Assembly (NCBI GenBank): GCA_023375785.1 | Contig: SZWC01003622.1 | Coordinates: 49,710-97,867 of the forward strand | DNA: 48,158 bases | DNA from: Penium margaritaceum | Taxonomy: Eukaryota > Streptophyta > Zygnematophyceae > Desmidiales > Peniaceae | Reading direction: 5' to 3' | Part shown: one piece after another, positions 1-8,104 of the stretch | Layout of the letters: the number at the start of each line of letters is the position of its first letter | How positions within the stretch are numbered: position 1 is the first letter of the stretch | Made by a program: the position numbers and the translations under genes | The notes under the pieces: model-generated | What the model was told of the DNA's origin: nothing | Databases searched by the model: none | What the model saw: only the letters and a program-made list of their open reading frames with translations

Positions 1-560
1 AATAGTAGAAGCGAGCAGAAGCATTGGGACATGCAGATGTACGTCAGCAGAGTGACGTGAGCGAGAGCGGTTCGAGGAGTTAGTCGCGGGAGCTGATGAG
101 GGCTGAGATGCGAGGTAGCGCAGGTAGACAGGTTGATGTGAGAGAGAGTGCTGGTGAAGGGAATGATGGTTGGCGGAGTATGAGAGCTGAGCGAAGGAGC
201 GAGAGTGACGGAGCGAAGCGTTGAGAGTTGGCGAAGACAGAAAGTGCGAGGGACAAGCAGAGCAAAGACACGGCGGCGAAGCCGCGGAACCAAGGGGGAA
301 CACGATGAGTAGAACTATTCTGGTTAAACTAGGAGGGAATGAACATCCTCCTTATATCACAATAGAACAGGACAAATCATATGCAATGGCTTCTTGTGCA
401 CTAGCCGGACGTGCTTGCGGCCGAGCTGCTTATTAGGGGATTCCTCGGTAGGATGGCCGTTGATAGGTCGAGGATCGTTAACGGCTAGTCAGTGGTGATG
501 ACCGAGTTGGTTCTAAGCCGGATCTAAACCGTTATTGAGAGTTTAATCTCGGGTGTGTCA
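1..560 (-). mobile_element. LTR of a minus-strand retroelement, cut by the window edge
   Basis: Read on the minus strand, this stretch matches the 3' LTR of the neighbouring element. Shared parts include the block around GAGGATGTTCATTCCCT, the motif GTTCCGCGGCTTCGCCGCCG, and the CT-rich tail ending near CTGACGTACATCTG. It appears to begin with TGACACACCC at 560 and to lack only about 30 bp of its 3' end, which lies left of the window, so a full copy would be near 590 bp. No polypurine tract lies just upstream of its start on the minus strand, so it is more likely a 5' LTR or solo LTR than a 3' LTR. Short open frames here (for example 221-436) are not genes. Confidence 0.8.
352..357 (-). promoter_or_regulatory. 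Candidate TATA box of the minus-strand LTR
   Basis: The minus strand reads GATATAAGG shortly before the conserved GAGGATGTTCATTCCCT block. The plus-strand 3' LTR has TATATA at the equivalent place, which supports a core promoter. No start site can be seen from sequence alone. Confidence 0.3.
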
Positions 561-565
561 TGCTC

Positions 566-877
566 TGTCAGATTCATATTCCGACACGCTCTGCTCGTTC
601 CTCGCATTTCCTGCCTTCGCTACCTCTCAACGCTTCGCTCCGTCACTCTCGCTCCTTCGCTCAGCTCTCTCACTCCGCCAACCATCACTCACCTCGTCAG
701 CTCTCTCTCACTTCAACCCTTCTACCACCGCTACCTCGCGTCCCAGCCTCTATCAGCTCCCGCGACTAACTCTCTGGACCACTCTTGCTTACGTCACTCT
801 GCTGACGTACACCTGATTGTTCCGCTGCTTCTGCCTGCTTCTGCTGTCGGTGTTCTCGTATCTACATTCTTCTGGCA
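566..877 (+). repeat. 5' LTR of element 1, with an internal deletion
   Basis: It starts TGTCAGATTC and ends TCTGGCA directly before the PBS. The first 21 bases align with the first 21 of the 3' LTR (3368-3388). The alignment then jumps from 587 to 3694, so 305 bp present in the 3' LTR are missing here, including the conserved GAGGATGTTCATTCC block and candidate TATA box. This copy has therefore probably lost its promoter. It keeps 67 bp (709-775) that the 3' LTR has lost. Adding the missing pieces gives 617 bp for both LTRs. Confidence 0.85.
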
Positions 878-889
878 TGGTATCAGAGC
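878..889 (+). other. Primer-binding site (initiator tRNA-Met type), element 1
   Basis: TGGTATCAGAGC directly follows the LTR terminal CA. It is complementary to the 3' end of plant initiator tRNA-Met, the usual minus-strand primer of many plant LTR elements. This site marks the 5' LTR boundary and the element's orientation. Confidence 0.92.
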
Positions 890-1390
890 TTCAGGCGACA
901 TCACCTGGAGTTCCGTGATCACGTCATTGCTTTGCCGCCATCCTTACTCCACTGCTTCGACTCATATTCCCCTGCCGCCGCCACCGCCGTCTTGCGCCTC
1001 CTCGCTTCATCCGCAACTGACATCAGAAACTCTGCCTGACGAGTACCTCACGCTGAAGAAACGCCTCGCCGACCTAAGAAGGCCATGCGCCCATTTTCAG
1101 CGCCAGTGGCTAACAACTGGTGACGAGTCGCCCACATCTGCCGCAAGCATCTCTCGAGCCGCCGCCTGCCGTCAACTACCAAGAAGCTTCCTGCCGCCTC
1201 CCATCCGCCGCCACCTCGTCGCACCTGCCTCTGCTGGCATCTCCTCCCTTCTTCATCCTGCCTCATCAGCTTCATCTGCTCCTTCCTCGCCGCCATCTTC
1301 ATCTTGCCTGCATCTATCGTCTCGAGCCACCTTCTCGCATCACCTCCTCACCTCGTCAGCAGCTGCAGCCAAAGCTGCCGCTGCCAGGAC

Positions 1391-1595
1391 ATCGGACACC
1401 ACCAGTCTTCCTGCTCCCATTTCCGAGCCAACTAGGGAACAAGCCGTCACTCTCCTGGCATCAGCAGTCTAGTGTCCCTGCCCGCTGCCTGACTTCCTTT
1501 GCCGCAGCCAACTTCTTTCAGCTGACAGGATATCGGACACCACCAGTCTTCCTGCTCCCACTTCCGAGCCAACTGGGGAACAAGCCGTCACTCTC
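1391..1595 (+). repeat. Two-copy direct repeat in the leader, period 141 bp
   Basis: A 64-bp block starting ATCGGACACCACCAGTCTTC and ending CCGTCACTCTC occurs at 1391-1454 and again at 1532-1595. The same two blocks occur in element 2 at about 11104-11166 and 11707-11768, where a 456-bp insert separates them. The duplication therefore predates the split of the two elements. Confidence 0.9.
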
Positions 1596-1796
1596 ATGAA
1601 CGCGAAAAGAAGTGGTTGTGTCGCCTCCACCTGCCGCGCCGCGTCTCATCCCCTCCTTCTCCGCTCACGTCGCTCCTTGCCTCTCGCCTCCTCCATGATC
1701 ATCATCATCCACACCGCCTCCGCATCACCTCCTCCTCATCATCAGCATCCTCTGCGTCACCCTCCTATCCATCATCCGCATCAGCATCACTTTATC

Positions 1797-2440
1797 GCGC
1801 ACGTGGTTCCGCCCCTGCGCCCACTCATCACATCAATCGCTTCCTCCGCTTCCGCAAATTGCTTCCATCTCGGCACAAGGATCCGCCCGGCCGCATCGCC
1901 TTTCTGCAACGGCCTGCGCCCACGCCAAAACATCCTTCAGCGCACGTGGTTCCGCCCTTGCGCCCACTCATCAATCAGTCGTTTCCTCCACCTCCGCATC
2001 GCGTTCAGCTCGGCACAAGGATCCGCCCGGTCCCATCGCCCTTTCCGCGACGACCTGCGCCCACGTCGAAAACTCCGCAGCGCACGTGGTTTCGCCCTTG
2101 CGCCCATTCATCCATCAATCGTTTCCTCCACTTCAGCATCAACTTCAGCCCGACACAAGGATCCACCCGGTCATATCGCTCGAATCGCGACGACCTGCGC
2201 CCACGCCGAACCTTCCTTCAGCGCACGCGGTTCGCCCCTGCGCCCACTCCATCATCATCAGCCTCCAATTCATCATCAGTAATCATCAGCATCTGTGAAC
2301 GGCACAAGGATCCGCCCGGTCGCATCGCCCATTTCCGCGACGACCTGCGGCCACGCTGAAACTTCCTGCAGCGCACGCGGTTCGCCCCTGCGCCCTCTCC
2401 ATCATCAACCATTCCTCCATCCTCCACGACATCCTCTGCT
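1797..2440 (+). repeat. Leader tandem repeat, about 140 bp, five units
   Basis: Units begin with GCGCACGTGGTTCCGCCC or close variants at 1797, 1940, 2080, 2221 and 2371, giving spacings of 143, 140, 141 and 150 bp. Each full unit also carries CGGCACAAGGATCCGCCCGG and a GACCTGCGCCCACGC-like block. Related, more diverged units occur in element 2 (near 12151, 12355 and 12498) and in the fragment at 18060-18729. Tandem repeats in leaders of non-autonomous LTR elements are common. A role in RNA packaging would be inference. Confidence 0.88.
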
Positions 2441-2547
2441 CAACACAAAGACCTGCCCTTTTTGGACTAACAGCCTTGCAACAACAGCTTCTCCTCGCCC
2501 ACAACTCCCTCACCTACATCAGCTCAAGAAACTCATCAAAAGTATCA

Positions 2548-3408
2548 ATGGGAAATCCTTGGGCATACTGTCCATTCTTGGCTGAAGATGGCCAGAACAT
2601 TCTTCTGTGGACACGAAGTATATGGTCCACAGGAAAACTCATCTCAATTCGAGGATATGGCTTCTGCGACCTCTTCCAGGGAAGCTTCAAACACCTTCGG
2701 ACTGCTCACACATCTCCCTCAGCACTCAACGCAGCAACCACCTCAGCCTGGGATCAACTGAAGACCATCATGCACCCCTCCTACCACACCCTAGTGGAGG
2801 AAGCAAGTAGCGCACCTGACCTCTGGTACAGGTTGCTACAAACAGCATGGGAAAGACAACACATCTCCTCAACAACTCTCCTCGTAACGGCTCTCTCTCC
2901 AATCCACTTGGACAAGCTGTACTACAGACCCCCTGGCCATGATCCCACACAACCCACCAGAGAGTCCACCAATTTGGAAACCTGGCAACGTGCGGCCTAC
3001 TCACAGCTAAAGCCCTATCTACTGCATGGATTTGCCATCACCAACGGCCTGCTAGACGAACAAAAGTACCTTGGGAAAGTCTGCAGCACTGGTGAATTCA
3101 CAAGAAAGCTTGAGGCTTTCAACAGAGACATGCGAGAAGGACTGAAAGAACTCATTGAGCCTAACCTGCATCCTCTGCTGACGAGGGAACCCGGCAACCT
3201 TGCTGGGATGTGGAGGCAGCGAATCTACCATAGTGGAGGCTATGTGCCACCTCACCAAAACTACATCTACAACCAGCGAGCAACAATGATAGCTCCACCC
3301 ATAAGGCGCGTCGCCATCAGATCAGCTCCAACTGAACAACGCGTCACTGTGTCGGATTCACGGAGGGTGTCAGAACCTGAATCCGACAACAATACTTCCT
3401 CGGACTGA
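2548..3408 (+). CDS. Gag-like protein of LTR element 1
   Basis: Predicted capsid-type protein of 286 residues, which would assemble the retroelement's cytoplasmic particle. The start at ATG 2548 (MGNPW...) is preferred over the in-frame ATG at 2476 for two reasons: the 18-kb fragment conserves exactly this start (MANPW at 18688), and the context is A-ATG-G. The segment with AWDQLKTIMHPSYHTLVEEA followed by a DLWYRLL motif resembles the Trp/Leu pattern of plant Copia Gag (W..L..I, then ..LW..L). The middle is helical and charged. The C-terminus is basic (IRRVAIRSAPTEQR) and then acidic and serine-rich, ending SDNNTSSD. I see no CCHC zinc knuckle and no downstream protease or polymerase. The last 41 bases lie within the 3' LTR, so the ORF runs through the purine tract. 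Element 2 has the homologous frame with three stops. The gag identification is by pattern only. Confidence 0.7.
   Translation: MGNPWAYCPFLAEDGQNILLWTRSIWSTGKLISIRGYGFCDLFQGSFKHLRTAHTSPSALNAATTSAWDQLKTIMHPSYHTLVEEASSAPDLWYRLLQTAWERQHISSTTLLVTALSPIHLDKLYYRPPGHDPTQPTRESTNLETWQRAAYSQLKPYLLHGFAITNGLLDEQKYLGKVCSTGEFTRKLEAFNRDMREGLKELIEPNLHPLLTREPGNLAGMWRQRIYHSGGYVPPHQNYIYNQRATMIAPPIRRVAIRSAPTEQRVTVSDSRRVSEPESDNNTSSD
3360..3367 (+). other. Polypurine tract of element 1
   Basis: ACGGAGGG directly precedes TGTCAGAACC, the start of the 3' LTR. Element 2 has GGGAGGG at the equivalent place. This would be the plus-strand priming site. It lies inside the gag reading frame. Confidence 0.7.
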
Positions 3409-3917
3409 ACTCCGGAAAAATGCACCAAGACATCCGGTGCAAGTCCACGAGTTCTGCTCCGCACCCAACAGCCATAAGCGAAATGCACGACATCAAGCGA
3501 AGAACAAAGGCCGTTGGAACAACATGCAAACATATTCGCGACGCGTCCAGGTAGCGTTAAGAAGCCGTTCTCACTACTAGTTTGTCCTGTTCTGAACTGT
3601 ATATACAGAGGATGTTCATTCCCTTTCAAGATAACCAGAACAGTTCTGCCCATCATGTTCCCCTTTGGTTCCGCGGCTTCGCCGCCGTGTCTTCGCTCTG
3701 CTCGTTCCTCGCATTTCCTACCTTCGCCACCTCTCAACGCTTCGCTCCGTCACTCTCGCTCCTTCGCTCAGCTATCTCACTCCGCCAACCATCACTCACC
3801 TCGTCAGCTCTCTCTGGACCACTCTTGCTTACATCACTCTGCTGACGTACAGCTGAATGTTCTGCTGCTTCTGCCTGCTTCTGCTACCGCTGTTCTCGTA
3901 TCTGCATTCCTCTGACA
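3368..3917 (+). repeat. 3' LTR of element 1
   Basis: 550 bp, starting TGTCAGAACC and ending CTCTGACA. Relative to the 5' LTR it lacks 67 bp (709-775 of the 5' copy). The lost block is bounded by TCTCT on both sides, which suggests deletion by slippage or microhomology. The first 41 bases are the last codons of gag. TATATA at 3600-3605 and the conserved GAGGATGTTCATTCCCT block follow. The 21-bp satellite starts at the next base. Confidence 0.88.
3600..3605 (+). promoter_or_regulatory. Candidate TATA box in the 3' LTR
   Basis: TATATA sits inside the short palindrome TGTATATACA, just before the family-conserved GAGGATGTTCATTCCC block. The 5' LTR has lost this region, so only this copy could still act as a promoter, and it would point into the satellite. 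Confidence 0.35.
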
Positions 3918-6310
3918 ACACCTTGGCACTGTAGCGTCACACTTTGGCATTAGATCGTCACACTTTGGCACTAGCGCTTCACACTTTGGCACTAGAGCGT
4001 CACACTGTGGAGCTAGACCTTCACACTTTGGCACTAGAGCGTCACACTTGGGCACTATAGCTTCACTCTTTCGCACTAGCGCGTCACACTTTGGCACAGG
4101 AGAGTCACACTTTGGCACTAGAGCGTCATACTTTGGTACTATAGCATCACACTTGGGCACTAGAGTTTCAAACGTTGGCACTAGAGCATCACACTTTGGC
4201 ACTAGAGCCTCACACATTGGCAATAGAGCGTTACACTTTGGGACTAGAGCGTCATACTTTGGCACTAGAACATCACACTTTGGCACTAGAGCTCCACACT
4301 TTGGCACTATAGCGTCACACTTTGGCACTACAGCGTCACACTTTGGCACTAGAGCGTCACACCTTGGAACTAGAGCTCCAAACGCTGGCTCTAGAGCATC
4401 ACACTTTAACACTAGAGCGTCACACTTTGGCACTAGAGCGTCACACGTTTTGGCACTAGAGCGTCACACTTTGGCACTAGACCTTCACACTTTGGCACTA
4501 GATCGTCACACTTTGGCACTAGAGCATCACACCTTGGCACTAGAGTGTCACACTTTGGCACTAGAGCTTCACACTTTGGTACTAGAGCATCAACCTTTGG
4601 CACTAGAGCGTCACACTTTGGAACTAGAGCGTCACACTTTGGCACTAGAGCATCCCACTTTGGCACCAGAGCGTCAACCTTTGGCACTAGAGCGTCACAC
4701 TTTGGCACTTGGGCATCACACTTTGGCACTAGAGCTTCACACTTTGGCACTAGAGTGTCACACTTTGGAACAAGAGCGTCACACTTTAGCACTAGAGCGT
4801 CACACTTTGGCACTAGAGTGTCACACTTTGGCACTGGAGCGTCACACTTTGGCACTAGAGCGTCATACTTTGGTACTAGAGCATCACACTTTGGCACTGG
4901 AGCGTCACACTTTGACACTAGAGATCCACACTTTGGCACTATAGCGTCACACGTTGGCAGTAGAGTTTCTCACTTTGGTGCTAGAGTTTCGAACTTTGGC
5001 ACTAGAGACTCACACTTTGGTACTAGAGCATCACACTTTGGCACTAGAGCGTCACCCTTTGGCACTATAGTGTCACACTTTGGCGCTAGAGCGTCACACT
5101 TTTGCACTAGAGCTTCACACTTTGGCACTTGACCATCACACTTTGGCACTGGAGCATCACACTTTGGCAGTAGAGCATCAGACTGTGGCACTAGAGTTTC
5201 ACACCTTGGCAGTAGAGCGTCTGACTTTGGCACTAGAGTTCCACACTTTGGCACTACAGCGTCACACTTTGACACTAGAGCGTCACACTTTGGCACTATA
5301 ACGTCACACTTTGGCACTAGTGCATCACACTTTGGCACTAGAGCTTTGAACTTTGGCACTAGAGCGTCACACTTCGGCACTAGAGCATCAACGTTTGGTA
5401 CTAGAGCATCACACTTTGGAACTAGAGCGTCACTTCTTGGAACTAGAGCGTGACACTTTGGTACTATAGTGTCACACTTTGGCACTATAGTGTCACACTT
5501 GGGAAGTAGAGCGTCACACTTTGGTACTAGAGTTTCGAACATTGGTACTAGAGCGTCACATTTTGGCACTAGAGCATCACACGTTGGCAATAGAGTGTCG
5601 TACTTTGGAGCTAGAGCGTCACACGTTGGCACTAGAGCGTCACACTTTGGCACTAGAGATTCACACATTGGCACTAGAGCGTCACACTTTGGCACTACAG
5701 CGTCAGACTTTGGCACTAGAGCGTCACACTTTGGCACTGTAGCATCACACGTTGGCACTAGAGCGTCACACTTTGGAATTAGAGCGTCACACTTTGGCAC
5801 TAGAGCGTCACACTTTGGCACTACAGTGTCACACGTTGGCACTAGCGCTTCACACTTTGGCACTAGAGCGTCACACTGTGGCACTAGACCTTCACACTTC
5901 GATACTTGAGCGTCACACTTTGGCACTAGAGCTTCACACTTTGGCACTAGAGTGTCATACTTTGGCACAGGAGAGTCACACTTTGGCACTAGAGAGTCAC
6001 ACTTTGGCACTATAGCGTCACACATGGGCACTAGAGTTTCGAACTTTGGCACTTGAGCGTCACACTTTGGCACTAGAGCGTCAAAGTTTGGCAGTAGAGC
6101 ATCACACTTTGGAACTAGAGCATCACGCTTTGGCACTATAGCGTCACACTTTGGCACTAGAGCCTCACACTTTGGCACTATAGTTTTGAACTTTGGCACT
6201 AGAGCGTCACACTTTGGCACTAGAGTGTCACACTTTTGCAAAGGAGTATCGCACTTTGGAACTAGAGCATCATACTTTGGCACTAGAGCGTCACACTTTG
6301 GTACTAGAGC
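3918..6310 (+). repeat. 21-bp satellite array (about 114 monomers)
   Basis: The monomer core is TTTGGCACTAGAGCGTCAC plus AC, 21 bp in all, repeated head to tail with scattered substitutions and few length changes. Because 21 is a multiple of three, frames stay in register and give long repeats of seven residues: FGTRASH or TLALERH on plus, PKCDALV on minus (up to 570 codons at 4970-6682). Nothing suggests these are translated: two plus frames are open at once, starts are arbitrary, and the longest minus frame runs on into the neighbouring 20-bp satellite. The array begins exactly at the end of the 3' LTR and passes into the 20-bp satellite at a shared ACTAGAGC. Confidence 0.97.
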
Positions 6311-8104
6311 AAGCCCAAGACAACTGGAGCAAGCCCAAGACAACTGGAGCAATGTCAGGACAGCTGGAGCACATACAGGACAACTAGAGCAAGGCCGAGA
6401 CAACTGGAGCAAGCCCAATACAACTAGAGCAAGCCCAGGACAAGTGGACCAAGCCCAATACAACTGGAGAAGGCTAAGACAACTTGAGCAAGGCCAAACC
6501 AACTGGAGCAAGCCCAAGACAACTGGAGCAAGCCCAAGACAGCTGGAGCAAGCCCAAGAAAACTGGAGCAAGGCCAAGACAACTGGAGCAACCCCAAGAC
6601 ACATAGAGGAAGCCCAAAACGACTGGAGCAAGGCCAAGACAAATGGAGCAAGGCCAAGAGAGCTGGAGCACGCCCAATGCAACTAGACCAAACCCAAGAC
6701 AACTGGAGCCAGTATAGGACAGCTGGAGCAGGGCTAAGACAACTGGAGCAATCCAAATACAACTTGAGCAAGCCATGGATAACTGGAGCAAGGCCAATTC
6801 AACTGGAGCAAGCCCAGAAAAACTGGAGAAAGCCCGAGATAAATGGAGCAAGGCCAAGACAACTGGAGCTAACACAAGAAAAATGGAGCCAGTCCAAGAC
6901 AATTGAAGCAATCCCAAGACAACCGGAGCAAGCCTGGGACAAGTGGACCAATCCCAAGACAACTGGATCAAGTCCAAGACAACTCGAGCAAGGCCAAGAC
7001 AACTAGAGCAAGCCCGAGACAACTGAAGCAAGCCCAAGACAACGGGAGCAAGTCCAAGATATCTGAAGTAAGGCCACTACAATTAGAGCAAGCCCAAGAA
7101 AATGGGAGCAAGCCCAAGACAACTGGGACAAGCCCGAGACAACTGGAGCAATGCCAGGACAACTGGAGCACGTACAGGACAACTAGAGTAAGGCCGGGAC
7201 AACTAGAGCAAGCCCAATACAACTAGAGCAAGCCCAGGACAAGTGGACCAAGCCCAATACAACTGGAGCAGGCTAAGACAACTTGAGCAAGGCCAAGCCA
7301 ACTGGAGAAAGTCCAAGACAACTGGAGCAAGCCCAAGACAGCTGGAGCAAGCCCAAGATTATTGGAGCAAGGCCAAGACAACTGGAGCAACCCCAAGACA
7401 CATAGAGGAAGCCCAAAACGACTGGAGCAAGGCCAAGAAAACTGGAGCAAGGCCAAGACAGCTGGAGCACGCCCAATGCAACTGGAGCAAGGCCAAGACA
7501 ATTGGAGCCAGTCTAGGACAGATGGAGCAGGGCTAAGACAACTGGAGCAATCCAAATACAACTTGAGCAAGCCACGGATAACTGGAGCAAGGCCAAGACA
7601 ACTGGAGCAAGCCCAGAAAATTTAGAGAAAGCCCAAGATAAATGGAGCAAGGCCTATACAAATGGAGCAAACACAAGACAACTGGAGCAAGTCCAAGACA
7701 ATTGAAGCAATCCCAAGACAACCGGAGCAAGCCTGAGACAAGTGGACCAATCCCAAGTCAACTGGATCAAGGCCAAGACAACTTCAGCAAGGCCAAGACA
7801 AATAGAGCAAGCCCGAGACAACTGAAGCAAGCCCACTAGAACGGGAGCAAGTCCAAGACAACTGAAGTAAGGCCAATACAATTGGAGCAAGCCCAAGACA
7901 AATGGAGCAAGCCCAAGACAACATGAGCAAAGCCAATACTACTGGACCAAGCCCAAGACAACTGGAGCAAGCCCAAGATAATTGGAGCAAGCCCAAGACA
8001 GTTGGAGCAAGCCCACGAAAACTGGAGCAAGGCCAAGACAACTGGAGCAAGCCCAAAACACCTGCTGCAAGCCGAAAACAACTGGAGCAAGGCCAAGACA
8101 ACTG
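6311..8104 (+). repeat. 20-bp satellite, plus polarity, with a 799-bp higher-order repeat
   Basis: Monomer AAGACAACTGGAGCAAGCCC with a common variant ending AAGGCC. The array contains two copies of a unit of about 800 bp (roughly 40 monomers). Markers at 6370 (CACATACAGG) and 6708 (GCCAGTATAGG) recur at 7169 and 7507, both 799 bp later. The consensus has no stop codon in any of six frames, so each frame gives the same 20-residue peptide repeat. These are not genes. Polarity reverses at about 8105. Confidence 0.97.

Larger units (their letters stand above)
890..2547 (+). other. Non-coding leader of element 1
   Basis: This 1.66-kb C-rich stretch between PBS and gag has no recognisable protein. 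Overlapping open frames (555-1472, 1596-2282, 1616-2359) are rich in Ser, Pro, His and Arg in several frames at once, as expected from biased base composition, and none is conserved as a frame in element 2. It holds a 141-bp-period duplication (1391-1454 and 1532-1595) and a five-unit repeat of about 140 bp (1797-2440). Element 2 and the fragment at 18 kb share parts of this leader, so it is an original part of the family and may carry packaging or dimerisation signals (inference). Confidence 0.75.
566..3917 (+). mobile_element. LTR element 1: gag-only, non-autonomous LTR retrotransposon
   Basis: The order is 5' LTR (566-877), PBS (878-889), long leader (890-2547), one gag-like ORF (2548-3408), purine tract (3360-3367) and 3' LTR (3368-3917). 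No protease, integrase, reverse transcriptase or RNase H frame exists between the LTRs, so the element cannot move without pol proteins supplied by another element. The family is probably Copia-like, from the gag pattern and PBS, but Gypsy elements also use this PBS and no pol is present to decide. The flanking five bases differ (TGCTC on the left, ACACC on the right), so no target-site duplication remains. Either the ends were rearranged or the LTRs come from a recombination event. The left neighbour is another LTR in the opposite orientation, only 5 bp away. The right neighbour is the 21-bp satellite. Confidence 0.85.

Noticed and set aside
221..436. 71-codon plus-strand frame
   Set aside because: It lies inside the minus-strand LTR and has no counterpart in the other LTRs.
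555..1472. 305-codon open frame spanning the 5' LTR and leader
   Set aside because: It crosses the LTR/PBS boundary, is Ser/Pro/Leu-rich because of CT-rich DNA, overlaps other frames and has no counterpart in element 2.
1596..2359. Two overlapping His/Pro/Ser/Arg-rich frames of 228 and 247 codons
   Set aside because: Both lie in the 140-bp leader repeat and read different frames of it. Neither is conserved as a frame in element 2 or the 18-kb fragment.
2548..3408. Host protein-coding gene
   Set aside because: It lies between a PBS-bearing LTR and a purine tract plus 3' LTR, and has homologues only in the two sister retroelement copies of this window.
4970..6682. Minus-strand open frame of 570 codons with PKCDALV repeats
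   Set aside because: It is the 21-bp satellite read in register (21 = 7 codons), and it runs on into the unrelated 20-bp satellite. Two plus-strand frames are open over the same bases.
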